From Chitinophaga vietnamensis (GTDB lineage Bacteria > Bacteroidota > Bacteroidia > Chitinophagales > Chitinophagaceae): 64,000 nt of DNA. Every line of letters begins with the position of its first letter. Within the stretch, counting starts at the first letter, position 1. This document shows, piece by piece, positions 9,135-17,800 of the stretch. Under the pieces are notes generated by a model. It saw nothing but the letters and a program-made list of their open reading frames with translations, made no database searches and was not told the DNA's origin. The stretch spans positions 62,001 to 126,000 of the forward strand of contig NZ_CABHMS010000001.1 in NCBI RefSeq assembly GCF_902167635.1, read 5' to 3'. The position numbers were made by a program, and so were the translations under genes.

Positions 9135-10097
9135 TTATAAATAATGATCTTTTAATTCGGTGACCAGTTTTTGCATCGCTTGTTTAAGTCCTGCGGGATG
9201 TAATACCTCTGCTTTGTTACCAAACATCACGAGCCAGCGGCAGAAATAGTCGTAGCTCGGTTGGAGGAAACTCATCTCGGTATAGTCGCCTATGGCTTCT
9301 TCGGTGATGAGGCCGAAAAAATATTTCTGCTCGCGCATGAAGCGCAGCACATCATTGCTGAAGCGGATTTTGAACACCTGCACCTGGTCTTTTTCATAGC
9401 TGCGTTGTTTATCGAGGTATTCCTGTAAAGACATGTGCCGGTCTTTATCATAGCTCTCCGGCTGCACGCTGAGGCGGCGGATACGGTCGATGCGGAAGTC
9501 GCGGTATCCCTGGCGGAGGCGGCACCAGGCGATCAGGTGCCAGGCATTGCTGGAATGGAAGATGCCGATGGGCTCTACATCCCGGCGGGTGGCTTTCTCG
9601 TCCTGGATAGAAAAATATTCCATGTTCACGAGCTGGCGGGTGCCCAGCGCATGTTGTATATCGGTGAGGAAGCGGTTGGGGAAACTGTCTTCTTCCAGGT
9701 AGCGGGGCTGGAAACGGAGCACGGCAATATTCTCATCGAGCGACTCGAGGTAGTCTTTCTCGCTGCCCCTGAGCACGGACCGGATCTTCTGCATGGCAAA
9801 GCTGAACTGCTTCTGGTTCGACTGGTCGCTGAATTTCTCCATGAGCTTTTCGCCGGTCAGCAGGGCGGCGGCCTCCTCTTTGGAGAACATCACCGGGGGC
9901 AGGTGATAGCCTTCCACGATATAATAGCCGGTGCCAGCCTCGGCCCCGATGGGCACGCCGGCCTCCTGAAGCGCCTTTACATCGCGGTAAACCGTACGCA
10001 GACTGATATCGAAGCGATCGGCGATCTCCGAAGCCTTTACGATCTTCTTGCCCTGCAACTGTATGAGGATGGCTGTTAGCCGGTCAATTCGGTTCAT
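9135..10097 (-). CDS. YafY-type transcriptional regulator (HTH + WYL)
   Basis: 320 residues. N-terminal helix-turn-helix of the HTH_11 type (RLTAILIQLQGKKIVKASE, then ISLRTVYRDVKALQEAG, residues about 5-50), followed by a WYL domain in which HLIAWCRLRQGYRDFRIDRI (about 185-205) carries the usual ligand- or nucleic-acid-sensing residues, and a WCX-like C-terminus. Such proteins repress or activate neighbouring genes on binding a small effector. The two GyrI-like genes directly downstream are the natural candidates for a shared operon; autoregulation is inference. Confidence 0.9.
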   Translation of the reverse strand: MNRIDRLTAILIQLQGKKIVKASEIADRFDISLRTVYRDVKALQEAGVPIGAEAGTGYYIVEGYHLPPVMFSKEEAAALLTGEKLMEKFSDQSNQKQFSFAMQKIRSVLRGSEKDYLESLDENIAVLRFQPRYLEEDSFPNRFLTDIQHALGTRQLVNMEYFSIQDEKATRRDVEPIGIFHSSNAWHLIAWCRLRQGYRDFRIDRIRRLSVQPESYDKDRHMSLQEYLDKQRSYEKDQVQVFKIRFSNDVLRFMREQKYFFGLITEEAIGDYTEMSFLQPSYDYFCRWLVMFGNKAEVLHPAGLKQAMQKLVTELKDHYL

Positions 10098-10235
10098 GAA
10101 GTCCTGATTATCTCCCCCCTAAGTTCGGTCGGAGAAAATATTTTTTTAAATTTTTTTTCCAAGGATTAAACTTTGGGAAAAGTAAAACGTCTTTAATACA
10201 TAGGAAATCTTCCGGGAGAAATTAAGATACTGAAA

Positions 10236-10298
10236 ATGAATGAACTAGTGATTCCGGAAGATATCAAACACGATGCTACAGTACAGAATATAGGTTAA
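10236..10298 (+). CDS. Possible 20-residue micro-ORF or small RNA
   Basis: A short plus-strand frame (MNELVIPEDIKHDATVQNIG) ends eight bases before a strong intrinsic terminator. No other plus-strand gene lies between 10098 and the terminator, so the terminator implies a short transcript of its own. AAACTTTG near 10168-10175 is one mismatch from TAnnTTTG. Whether the product is the peptide or the RNA is open. Not recognised. Confidence 0.25.
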   Translation: MNELVIPEDIKHDATVQNIG

Positions 10299-10305
10299 AT
10301 GGTAA

Positions 10306-10340
10306 GCCCCTGCAATTTCTTGCGGGGGCCTTTTTATTTT
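10306..10340 (+). terminator. Intrinsic terminator of a short plus-strand transcript
   Basis: Ten-base-pair stem GCCCCTGCAA / TTGCGGGGGC (one G-T pair) with loop TTTC, followed by CTTTTTATTTT. Strong rho-independent form on the plus strand. Confidence 0.8.
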
Positions 10341-10421
10341 GGGATTTAGGGATTTACGGATTTTTTGATTTGATGAGACCCCACAAATCAAAAAATCCGT
10401 AAATCCCTAAATCCCAAAATA
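10335..10421. repeat. Long perfect inverted repeat (38-bp arms) after cydB
   Basis: Arms at 10335-10372 and 10384-10421 are exact reverse complements around an 11-base loop. The arms are built from the motif GGATTTA plus a T/A run. It ends one base before the cydB stop codon, so it can act as cydB terminator on the minus strand. Relatives of the same motif lie at 43743-43790, 47701-47745 and 54136-54213. Confidence 0.85.
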
Positions 10422-10422
10422 T

Positions 10423-11457
10423 TTAATAGCTCATCTCGTTCAACTTCACCTTGCCCCTGAAAGTCCAGAAAACAAAGATGGTATAGGCCAACACCAGTGG
10501 TGTGCCGATGGCGGCGATCGTGAGCATGATCTTCAATGATTTGATGGAAGAAGATGCCTGGTAGATGCTGATGCTATACCGGGGATCGGTGCTGGAGATG
10601 ATAATATTAGGATATAAGCCTATCGCGAAGAGGATCAGCAGACAGGAAATGATGATACAGGAAAAGAGGAAGGCCGTGAAATATTTGCGCCCGTCGATAT
10701 TGCGTTTGATGTTGAGCAGCGTGAATACGGCTATCATCGGCAATATGAACAATTCAGGATGGTGCTTGAACTGGTGCGTCATGTGCGGTATATATATCAG
10801 TGTAGCCATTGACGTTAGGATGAAACAAAGAATGAAGAACTTGCTGCAATTGTTCACCAGCACGGTGAGCTTGACATACAGCCTGTTCTCTGTTTTCATG
10901 ACCAGGTAGATGGCGCCATGCAGCATGAACAGCGACAAAGTAGTGAAAGCGATCAGGATGGCGTAGGGATTGAAGAAGGTGAACAGGTTGCCAGTAAATT
11001 CATGCTTTTCGTTTATCGGCAGGCCGTGGATCAGGTTGCCCAGCACGAGCCCCAGCAGGAACGTTACCAGCGTGCTCGATACCATGTAACTGATATCCCA
11101 CATCTTGCGCCACCAGGGCCATGGCTCCTTGCTGCGGAATTCTATGGAGATGGCGCGGAATATCAGCGCCACCAGGAATACCATGAAAGGAATGTAGAAG
11201 GTAGAGAAGATCACGCCATATACTAAGGGGAAGCCTGCAAACAAGGCGCCACCGGCTATTACCAGCCATACTTCGTTACCGTCCCATACCGGCCCGATGG
11301 CGTTGAGCACCAGGCGCCGGCTTTCTTCCTTATTAAAAAATAGATGCAGTGAACCCGCGCCGAGGTCGAAGCCGTCGAGCACGCCGTAACCGGTGATCAG
11401 TCCGCCGATCACAAGAAACCACCAGGTGGGAAGGTCTATGCCAAGAATCGTTTCCAT
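10423..11457 (-). CDS. cydB: Cytochrome bd ubiquinol oxidase subunit II
   Basis: Membrane subunit of the high-affinity terminal oxidase that reduces oxygen with quinol electrons. 344 residues. Begins METILGIDLPTWWFLVIGG and carries the conserved GYGVLDGFDLGAG and NAIGPVWDGNEVWLV motifs, with about eight to nine membrane helices. Eleven bases separate it from cydA upstream, a standard two-gene operon. No obvious CydX-type third subunit was seen. The 38-bp hairpin follows immediately. Confidence 0.96.
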   Translation of the reverse strand: METILGIDLPTWWFLVIGGLITGYGVLDGFDLGAGSLHLFFNKEESRRLVLNAIGPVWDGNEVWLVIAGGALFAGFPLVYGVIFSTFYIPFMVFLVALIFRAISIEFRSKEPWPWWRKMWDISYMVSSTLVTFLLGLVLGNLIHGLPINEKHEFTGNLFTFFNPYAILIAFTTLSLFMLHGAIYLVMKTENRLYVKLTVLVNNCSKFFILCFILTSMATLIYIPHMTHQFKHHPELFILPMIAVFTLLNIKRNIDGRKYFTAFLFSCIIISCLLILFAIGLYPNIIISSTDPRYSISIYQASSSIKSLKIMLTIAAIGTPLVLAYTIFVFWTFRGKVKLNEMSY

Positions 11458-11468
11458 GCCCAGATATT

Positions 11469-12854
11469 TTAAGAAGGAAGGTTTGCAATATTACGTTTGG
11501 AGAACAGTTCGCTATCGTCTTCTTCATTGGTGGTAACATCAGGCCCATGCTCGATCTTACGGTGAAGGAGGAAGAGGAACAGCGCAAACAGCACGAGGTA
11601 AACGAAGGTGAACAGGATGAGGGAGAACACCACCTGATCTGCCGTTACTTTTTTGGAGAGGGCGTCGGAGGTGCGTAGCAATCCGTATACAACCCAGGGC
11701 TGGCGGCCTACTTCGGCGGCATACCATCCCAGCTGGTTGGCGATCTGTGGCAGCAGTACGGCGGCCACAAATATGATCATAAGCCAGCGCTGGTTGAAGA
11801 GCTTTTTGCGCCATAGCAGGAAAGCCGCCAGCAGCGTAAGTCCTATCAGTGTGATGCCGATGGCCACCATGAAGTGATAGGTCTGGAATACGAAATTCAC
11901 GGCGCCGGGCCTGTTTTCAGGCGGCGTAGCATGCAGCCCTTGTACCGGCGCCTGGAAACTGCCATGGGTAAGGAATGACAGCCCTCCGGGTATTTTGATA
12001 CCACTTGTTTTCTCTTCTTTATTATTCACCCAGCCTATGATGTACATATCGGCCACAGCCAGGCTATCGTAGTGGCCTTCCATTGCTGCGAGCTTGGCGG
12101 GTTGGTATTTACTGACATATTCCGCTGAGCGGTGGCCGGTGAACAGTTGCAGCAAAGCCGCTACAGCCGCCACTCTCAGGCCTACCTTGAACATCGCCTG
12201 CGCATGTTTCACAAAGCGCTGCTTTAAAATATACCAGGCGCCCACGCTCATCACGAGGAATGAGCCAGCCAGGAAAGAGCCGATCACCACGTGAGAGAAA
12301 CGATCCACAGAAGAGGGGTTGAACACCATCTCCCAGAAATCCGTTACTACGGCCCTCGCTTCCAGGTCGTGACCTTCGATGCGGAAGCCCGCCGGCGTTT
12401 GTTGCCAGGAGTTGGCGATCACAATCCACAAGGCAGAGAAGATAGAACCCAAAGCTACCATGATGGTGGAAAAGAAATGCACGCCTTTGCTGACGCGGTT
12501 CCAGCCGAAGAGCAGGATGCCCAGGAAGCCCGACTCCAGCGCAAAGGCGAAGATGCCTTCCGCTGCCAGCGCACTCCCGAAGATATCGCCCACATAATGC
12601 GAGTAAGTGGCCCAGTTGGTGCCGAATTCAAATTCCATCACGATACCGGTGGCTACACCGATACCGAATATGAGCGCAAACACCTTGATCCAGAACCGTG
12701 TGATGTCCTGGTAGATGGGCAATCCTGTTTTGAGATAGAGGCCCTCCATCATAACGAGGCATACGCCCAGCCCTATACTGAGGGGCGGATAGATGTAGTG
12801 AAAAGCCACCGTGAAGGCGAACTGGATCCTGGATAGTATTTCAACTGACGGCAT
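11469..12854 (-). CDS. cydA: Cytochrome bd ubiquinol oxidase subunit I
   Basis: Catalytic subunit holding hemes b558, b595 and d. 461 residues, shorter than the E. coli protein, which fits a short Q-loop type. Conserved residues visible: H19 (FAFTVAFHYIYPP), E99 and E107 (AAEGIFAFALESGF), H188 (DRFSHVVIGS) and the GRQPW motif in the second half. First gene of cydAB. Upstream on the minus strand are TACCTTTG (exact -7 match) and, about 43 bases before the predicted start of transcription, TGAT-N4-ATCA, suggesting control by a Crp/Fnr-family protein. Confidence 0.96.
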   Translation of the reverse strand: MPSVEILSRIQFAFTVAFHYIYPPLSIGLGVCLVMMEGLYLKTGLPIYQDITRFWIKVFALIFGIGVATGIVMEFEFGTNWATYSHYVGDIFGSALAAEGIFAFALESGFLGILLFGWNRVSKGVHFFSTIMVALGSIFSALWIVIANSWQQTPAGFRIEGHDLEARAVVTDFWEMVFNPSSVDRFSHVVIGSFLAGSFLVMSVGAWYILKQRFVKHAQAMFKVGLRVAAVAALLQLFTGHRSAEYVSKYQPAKLAAMEGHYDSLAVADMYIIGWVNNKEEKTSGIKIPGGLSFLTHGSFQAPVQGLHATPPENRPGAVNFVFQTYHFMVAIGITLIGLTLLAAFLLWRKKLFNQRWLMIIFVAAVLLPQIANQLGWYAAEVGRQPWVVYGLLRTSDALSKKVTADQVVFSLILFTFVYLVLFALFLFLLHRKIEHGPDVTTNEEDDSELFSKRNIANLPS

Positions 12855-12873
12855 AATGTTTCAGATCTTGGTG

Positions 12874-12881
12874 CAAAGGTA
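12874..12881 (-). promoter_or_regulatory. Putative cydAB -7 promoter element
   Basis: Minus-strand TACCTTTG, exact TAnnTTTG match, 20 bases before the cydA ATG. The predicted leader is only about 13 bases. Confidence 0.6.
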
Positions 12882-12904
12882 GTTCCCATGTTCATCCGCT
12901 AACC

Positions 12905-12916
12905 TGATGTTTATCA
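12905..12916. promoter_or_regulatory. FNR/CRP-like operator upstream of cydAB
   Basis: TGATGTTTATCA is a perfect TGAT-N4-ATCA dyad, the core of FNR sites (consensus TTGAT-N4-ATCAA, here lacking the outer T/A pair). Its centre is about 43 bases upstream of the predicted cydA transcription start, the position of class II activator sites. Oxygen control of cyd genes by Fnr-type regulators is known in other bacteria; here it is inference. Confidence 0.5.
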
Positions 12917-13046
12917 TATATCATTAAAAATAGAATATTAAGCCGATATCAGCAAATGCAGATGGAGGAAATGCGCTACAGTATTGGGTTTGAGGGGTTG
13001 TTGTTAAAATAGTATTGATCCGTTAACGAATGGTAAACAATTGTAT

Positions 13047-13058
13047 TTGCTATAGCAA
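13047..13058. promoter_or_regulatory. Perfect 12-bp palindrome, possible operator
   Basis: TTGCTATAGCAA lies 23 bases before the small frame at 13081. Helix-turn-helix dimer sites have this form, but no particular regulator is indicated. Confidence 0.3.
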
Positions 13059-13080
13059 CTATTTTTATCACGGTAACCGA

Positions 13081-13218
13081 ATGAATCATGTCACAACCTT
13101 CTATTTATTAGTTGCTACATGGGAAACACTACTTTTCATGTATGTGATAATGAAGTTCGTCAAAAAAATGGTAAAAACCGACCGGGGCCTGATCTTTATC
13201 AGGCCTTCACATTGCTGA
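13081..13218 (+). CDS. Possible small single-span membrane protein
   Basis: 45 residues from the ATG at 13081, with one hydrophobic helix (FYLLVATWETLLFMYVIMKF) followed by a basic tail (VKKMVKTDRG). The 3' part overlaps a hairpin (GGCCTGA / TCAGGCC), and a strong terminator follows at 13283. It is the only plus-strand candidate that explains that terminator. It has no resemblance to CydX that I can see. Rest of 12855-13316: cyd promoter region, palindrome and terminator only. Confidence 0.3.
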   Translation: MNHVTTFYLLVATWETLLFMYVIMKFVKKMVKTDRGLIFIRPSHC

Positions 13219-13282
13219 CTATCTCCTCTGAATAAACCAAGGTAACTTATTGTAGTTTGAGGGTGTCATACGCAATAGGACA

Positions 13283-13318
13283 GAGTTCCGGCTTTTGCCG
13301 GAACTCCTTACCTTTTTT
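13283..13318 (+). terminator. Intrinsic terminator
   Basis: Ten-base-pair perfect stem GAGTTCCGGC / GCCGGAACTC with TTTT loop, followed by CTTACCTTTTTT. Ends transcription on the plus strand just before the convergent alcohol dehydrogenase gene; the stem may serve both strands. Confidence 0.75.
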
Positions 13319-14324
13319 AATTGATCGCTACCACGATCTTACCAAAGCCTTTACCACTCGCTAACTGGCGGAAGGCATCCTGCACCGTATCCAGCGTATA
13401 CACACTGTCGATAACCGGTTTGATGTGATTGGTTTCTATCGCATTGATCAGCTGTTGGAAACTATCGCGGCTGCCTACAGAGTAACCCTGTATGCGGGCA
13501 TAGCCTAACATGTTGAACAATTCAATCGGTAACTGTGCGCCCGACATGAAACCTACCGTTCCCACGAAACCATTGTAGCGCAAGGATTTCAGGGAGTTGT
13601 TGATCGTATCGGATCCGGAGATATCGATGGTGGCGTGTACGCCAAGACCTTCGGAGAGCCTTTTTACTTCGGTGGACCAGTCCGGATTGGTTTTGTAGTT
13701 CACCACTTCATGTGCGCCGAGTTGTTTCAGTTTGGCGGCCTTTTCTTCGCTGCTGGTGGTGGCGATCACTTTGGCGCCCGCTGCCAGCGCGATCTGCAAG
13801 GCAAACAGGGATACGCCGCCGCTGCCCTGCGTGAGCACATATTGGCCGGGTTGGATATTGGCGTAGTTGATCAAACCTGTCCAGGCGGTAACACCTGCCA
13901 CCGGCAAAGTGGCCGCTTCTACGCTGCTCAGATTCGATGGTGTGCGCAACAAAGCATGTTCCGGCATCACAATGTATTCAGACAGCACACCCGGCGTAGT
14001 GTTGCCTGTTTTTACCGTATTGGTTTCCGGCCTGTTGGGACCGCCGATCCAGTTTTGAATGTAGTGCGTAGTAACACGGTCGCCCGCTTTCCATTGCGTT
14101 ACATTTTCGCCTACTGCGGCTACAATGCCCGCCCCTTCTGATGATGGCGTGAATGGCAAAGCCGGTTTGTGGAAATAGGTGCCACTAACGATGGCCGCTT
14201 CCAGGAAGTTGAGCGATGCTGCTTCCATTTTTATCAACACTTCATTTTTTGCAGGAACGGGAGCTGGTACTTCTGCTATCACCAGGTTGTCTATGCCGAA
14301 TTGTTTGAGCTGTACTGTTTTCAT
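13317..14324 (-). CDS. Zinc-independent alcohol dehydrogenase / quinone oxidoreductase-like (MDR family)
   Basis: 335 residues from ATG 14324 (MKTVQLKQFG); the frame extends nine codons further but family proteins start here. Medium-chain dehydrogenase/reductase: GroES-like N-terminus (residues about 25-110) and Rossmann domain with nucleotide motif YVLTQGSGGVSLFALQIA. The catalytic and structural zinc cysteines of true alcohol dehydrogenases are absent, which points to the NADPH quinone-reductase side of the family. Divergent from the HxlR regulator at 14444, which probably controls it. Substrate unknown. Confidence 0.85.
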   Translation of the reverse strand: MKTVQLKQFGIDNLVIAEVPAPVPAKNEVLIKMEAASLNFLEAAIVSGTYFHKPALPFTPSSEGAGIVAAVGENVTQWKAGDRVTTHYIQNWIGGPNRPETNTVKTGNTTPGVLSEYIVMPEHALLRTPSNLSSVEAATLPVAGVTAWTGLINYANIQPGQYVLTQGSGGVSLFALQIALAAGAKVIATTSSEEKAAKLKQLGAHEVVNYKTNPDWSTEVKRLSEGLGVHATIDISGSDTINNSLKSLRYNGFVGTVGFMSGAQLPIELFNMLGYARIQGYSVGSRDSFQQLINAIETNHIKPVIDSVYTLDTVQDAFRQLASGKGFGKIVVAIN

Positions 14325-14351
14325 CTGATAAAGTATTTTTCTTTGATGCAA

Positions 14352-14419
14352 AATTGGGCACTAACTTTACATCAGACAAGTATGCACCATTTAGAAACGT
14401 AGTTACTAATTGGGTACTA
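14352..14419. promoter_or_regulatory. Paired direct repeats in the dehydrogenase/HxlR intergenic region
   Basis: AATTGGGCACTA (14352-14363) and AATTGGGTACTA (14408-14419) match at 11 of 12 positions and lie 56 bases apart between the divergent genes. HxlR proteins are dimeric winged-helix regulators often bound between divergent redox genes, so these are candidate operator sites. Confidence 0.35.
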
Positions 14420-14443
14420 TCGTTGATTATCAACTCAAAAAAA

Positions 14444-14791
14444 ATGATCAAAACGCAAAAAAATATTTACCGCGAAACCGTTTGTGCGGTGGACTATGCT
14501 TTTCAGCGTATCGGTGGAAAACACAAAGGACGTGTGCTCTATCATCTTAGTTACGGCACATTGAGATACGGAGAGTTGCGTAAACGCCTCGCTGGCATCA
14601 CCCCGAAAATGTTGACACAAGTACTGCGGGAACTGGAAGACGATGGATTTGTGGAACGTAAAGTATACCTGGAAGTGCCACCCCGCGTAGAGTACACGCT
14701 TACTGCCACAGGCGCGGAACTGGTGCCTTTCATTACCCTGCTGGCTGATTGGGGCCGGAAACAAATGCAGCTGGAACCGCTGTGCGCGTGA
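14444..14791 (+). CDS. HxlR-family winged-helix transcriptional regulator
   Basis: 115 residues from ATG 14444; the frame opens 90 bases earlier but the HxlR core starts directly after this ATG (CAVDYAFQRIGGKHKGRVLY). The conserved GITPKMLTQVLRELEDDGFV recognition region and VEYTLTATGAEL wing are present. Cysteine in the N-terminal region (ETVCAVDYAF) is in the place where HxlR/QorR-type redox sensors carry theirs. Divergent neighbour is an MDR oxidoreductase, the classic pairing for HxlR regulators responding to electrophiles or quinones; that response is inferred. Confidence 0.9.
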   Translation: MIKTQKNIYRETVCAVDYAFQRIGGKHKGRVLYHLSYGTLRYGELRKRLAGITPKMLTQVLRELEDDGFVERKVYLEVPPRVEYTLTATGAELVPFITLLADWGRKQMQLEPLCA

Positions 14792-14796
14792 AATCG

Positions 14797-14869
14797 TTTT
14801 TCTCGCAAAGGCGCAAAGCGGCAAAGGTGCACTTTGCACCTTTGCCGCTTTGCGCCTTTGCGAGAAAAA
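14797..14869. repeat. Perfect 35-bp inverted repeat between HxlR and jetC ends
   Basis: Arms 14797-14831 and 14835-14869 are exact reverse complements with a 3-base loop CTT. The arm begins with TTTTTCTCGC and is built from repeats of a GCAAAGG-type heptamer. The T run at each outer end makes it a bidirectional terminator for the convergent HxlR and jetC genes. Confidence 0.85.
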
Positions 14870-14887
14870 TTTCCTCAGCTAACCTTG

Positions 14888-17800
14888 TTACGACAAGCTG
14901 GCCAGTGATTCAAATTCTTTCTTTCTCTCTTTATATTCTTCCATAGTAAAATTGTACACTACGGAGTCGCGTTTGTTTTTGTTCGCCACAAAATGGCAGG
15001 CATGGATATAAGGCTCTGCGATGTTCAGTTTATCCAGCGGCGTTACAACCAGCAGCTGTAAATTCAGCTGGCCGCAATACTCCATGAGGTAGTGGCTCTT
15101 TTCCGGGTCCAGTTTGCTGAAAGCCTCATCCACCGTGATGAAGCGCAGGCTGCGATGCTGCCTGTTGGTTTCATTGATACCAAATTGATAAGCGATGGCT
15201 GCACCTAAAATGGTGTAAGTGAACTGCGCTTTCTCTCCACCGGATAAGCTGGCCGTATCTTCATAATACTTGAAGGCCTTGTTATCTTCCACATAATATT
15301 CCTTGGCGCCGAAATCGAGCCAGTTACGTACATCCGTTACTTTGCGGCGCCAGGCCTCGTTTTGCTGCAATTCAGTGATCAGCGTTTTGATGTTCTGGAA
15401 CAACTGCTCGCCGTAGGCTTCATCTTTTTCGGTGTGGTATTTTAAAGTGTCCGGCACGGCGCTGCTCAGCTTCTCTTTGAAGTTCCTGATCTCTACATCG
15501 CGCACATGGCGGCATTCGAGCTGCAGGTAGGTGTCGGGGTTTTTATTGAACGTGATATTGCGCAGCGGCTCGTTGAGATCCTCCATCACTTCGCGGATAA
15601 GGTCTTCTTGTCCGTATATCCATGCCCGGTAGTTGGTGATGGCATTGAGCATACTGGTGTCCATGTATTTGCGGAAACGTTCCTTGTGCTCAATCAGGCG
15701 TTGGTATTTGATCTGATTGTACAGCTCCGTAAACTCGTTGAGATAGTCTACATGCGGTTTCAGATCGGCTACATCGCCGAGCCAGTCAGGGAAATTGTCG
15801 TGGATGGATTTCGGCGGATTCACGAAGGCGGCGAGCAGGCGGGTGATCTCTGTTTGTTTTTCAGTACTGTTGCGCAGCGCTTCTTTCAGTGATACGTTGA
15901 GATGCTCTTCTGCTTTCTTACGGCAGGCATAGAGCTGCGAAGCCGTTTCCAGCGGGCCGGAGAGGGCAAGGTCAGTAAGGAATTCCACCGTGCGTTGCAT
16001 GGCCTGTTCATCGATCTGCAAACTTTTGAGTTGCGACAAATGCGCCTGTTTCTCATTCAGTTTATTATCGAGATGACCTTTTTGTTGCAAGGTGTCGGCC
16101 TTGTCGGTTTCCTGTTCGCGTATCTGTTGGGTGATCTCGTCGAGCTGTTCGCTGATCACTTTGTATTTGTCGTTAGCTTGCAGCAGCTGTTCTTTTTCGC
16201 GGTGATGCGTTTCAATAACGGCTGCATGCGGCTGCCAGCTGAGGTCTTCGAAGTGACGTTGTGAGATGAAGGTGCCGAGCACCGTTTGCATGGCCACGAT
16301 GTTGCGGCGTTCTTTTTCCAGTCCGGCAAGACTTTGTTCCAGTTCGGTGATAGCGATCGTGCATTCATCCAGCTCTTCTTTCAGGAGGCGCAATTTGTTT
16401 TTGTTGTTCCATCCCAGTACATAATTGTTCTTTTGCGAGCGGTTGGGGCGGTCATCTTTTTCATGTCGTGTAGCCGTCCGCGTTAGTCCATTGGAGGTAA
16501 CGGCTTTACGGGCACGGTTGAACACGGTCATGTCGTCGGTGCAGATGTAGTCGAACTGGTCCAGCAGCTGGTGTTGCAGCCATTCTTTGAAATCCGTGCC
16601 GGGCTTGATCTCTATCTTTTGTAAAAGACTACCCTCTTCTTTGGGCATGCGCAGCATGGTGTAGGTTTCGTCTTCTATTTTATGATACACCAGCCTTGTT
16701 TGCAGGTTATGTTCGTTGATATAACGGTTGATGCGTGTGATATAGCCTTCAGGCACGAGCAGGCGCAATGCAAAATTATGCAATACCTTTTCGATGGCGT
16801 ATTCCCAATGGCTTTCCTCGTCGCGGACGCGCAGCAGCTCGCCGGCGAAAGGCAGCTCTTCTTCCGGTACATCCAGCATGTCGGCCAGTTGCTGGCGGAT
16901 GCGGATCAGCTCATAAGGAATATTGTTCTTCCTGTTCAATAAAGAGTCGATCTCTTCATTCAGGCGTATTGCATGATTTTTTTCGGCAGATAAATTACTT
17001 TTATGCAGATAGATATCTTCCTGCAAAGTATCGATCTGTTTGCCGATACCGGCGAGTTGTTTCTCCACTTTCTTGATGTTCTCGTGAAATTGTTGCTCAT
17101 CCGGCGTGGTAGCCAGTTGCAGCCTTTCGGCGAGTTTATTGTAATCATCCATCTTGCTGCGTTTCGCTTCCAGCGATTTCTGTTCGTAGTGGATCGTCTT
17201 TTCTATCGACCGTAATTGTTCATCCACACTGTTATTCGCTTTCTGTGCGATCAGCTCTTCTTTGCGGAGTTGCAGTTTTTCGAGTTTGCCATTGATGGTG
17301 GACAAAGTGCTGGAAGTTATGTCCAGCTCATGTTGCAGCTGATGCAGTTCCTGTTGCAGGAGCTCTTTTTCCTGCCGGTTAAAGTAGGCGGGTAATGTTT
17401 CCTGTAATAGCAGCAGCTCCTGTCCTTTCTGTTGCAGGGTATCCCAATCGCTGCGTTGCTGCATGATGGGTTCCAGCATTTGCAGCTGCATTTCGTCTTT
17501 CTGGATGGCGCGGTGGCTGGATAGCAGGCTGTCGTAGTTCTCGCGCAGCTTGAGGAACTCTCCTTCTGCGTCGGACTCTTCGAGCATTTGCGCGCGGATA
17601 AAGGTGTTCAGGTCGCCGAGCACTTTGATGCCAACAGTTTGGTTGAAGAGCGACAAGGCTTTTTCACTTCTCAATCCGAAGATATGGCTGAAAAGGTTTG
17701 CGTATTCTTTGAAGCTGTCGGTGATCTCTGTTTTCGGAAATTCCATGCGCAGGCGTTTTTTCCAATCGCCTTTTGCGTCGAATTTGCCATTGCCGAAATG

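Noticed and set aside
13081-13218. CydX-type small subunit of the bd oxidase
   Set aside because: Divergent orientation and no similarity to the CydX pattern; kept only as an unknown small frame.
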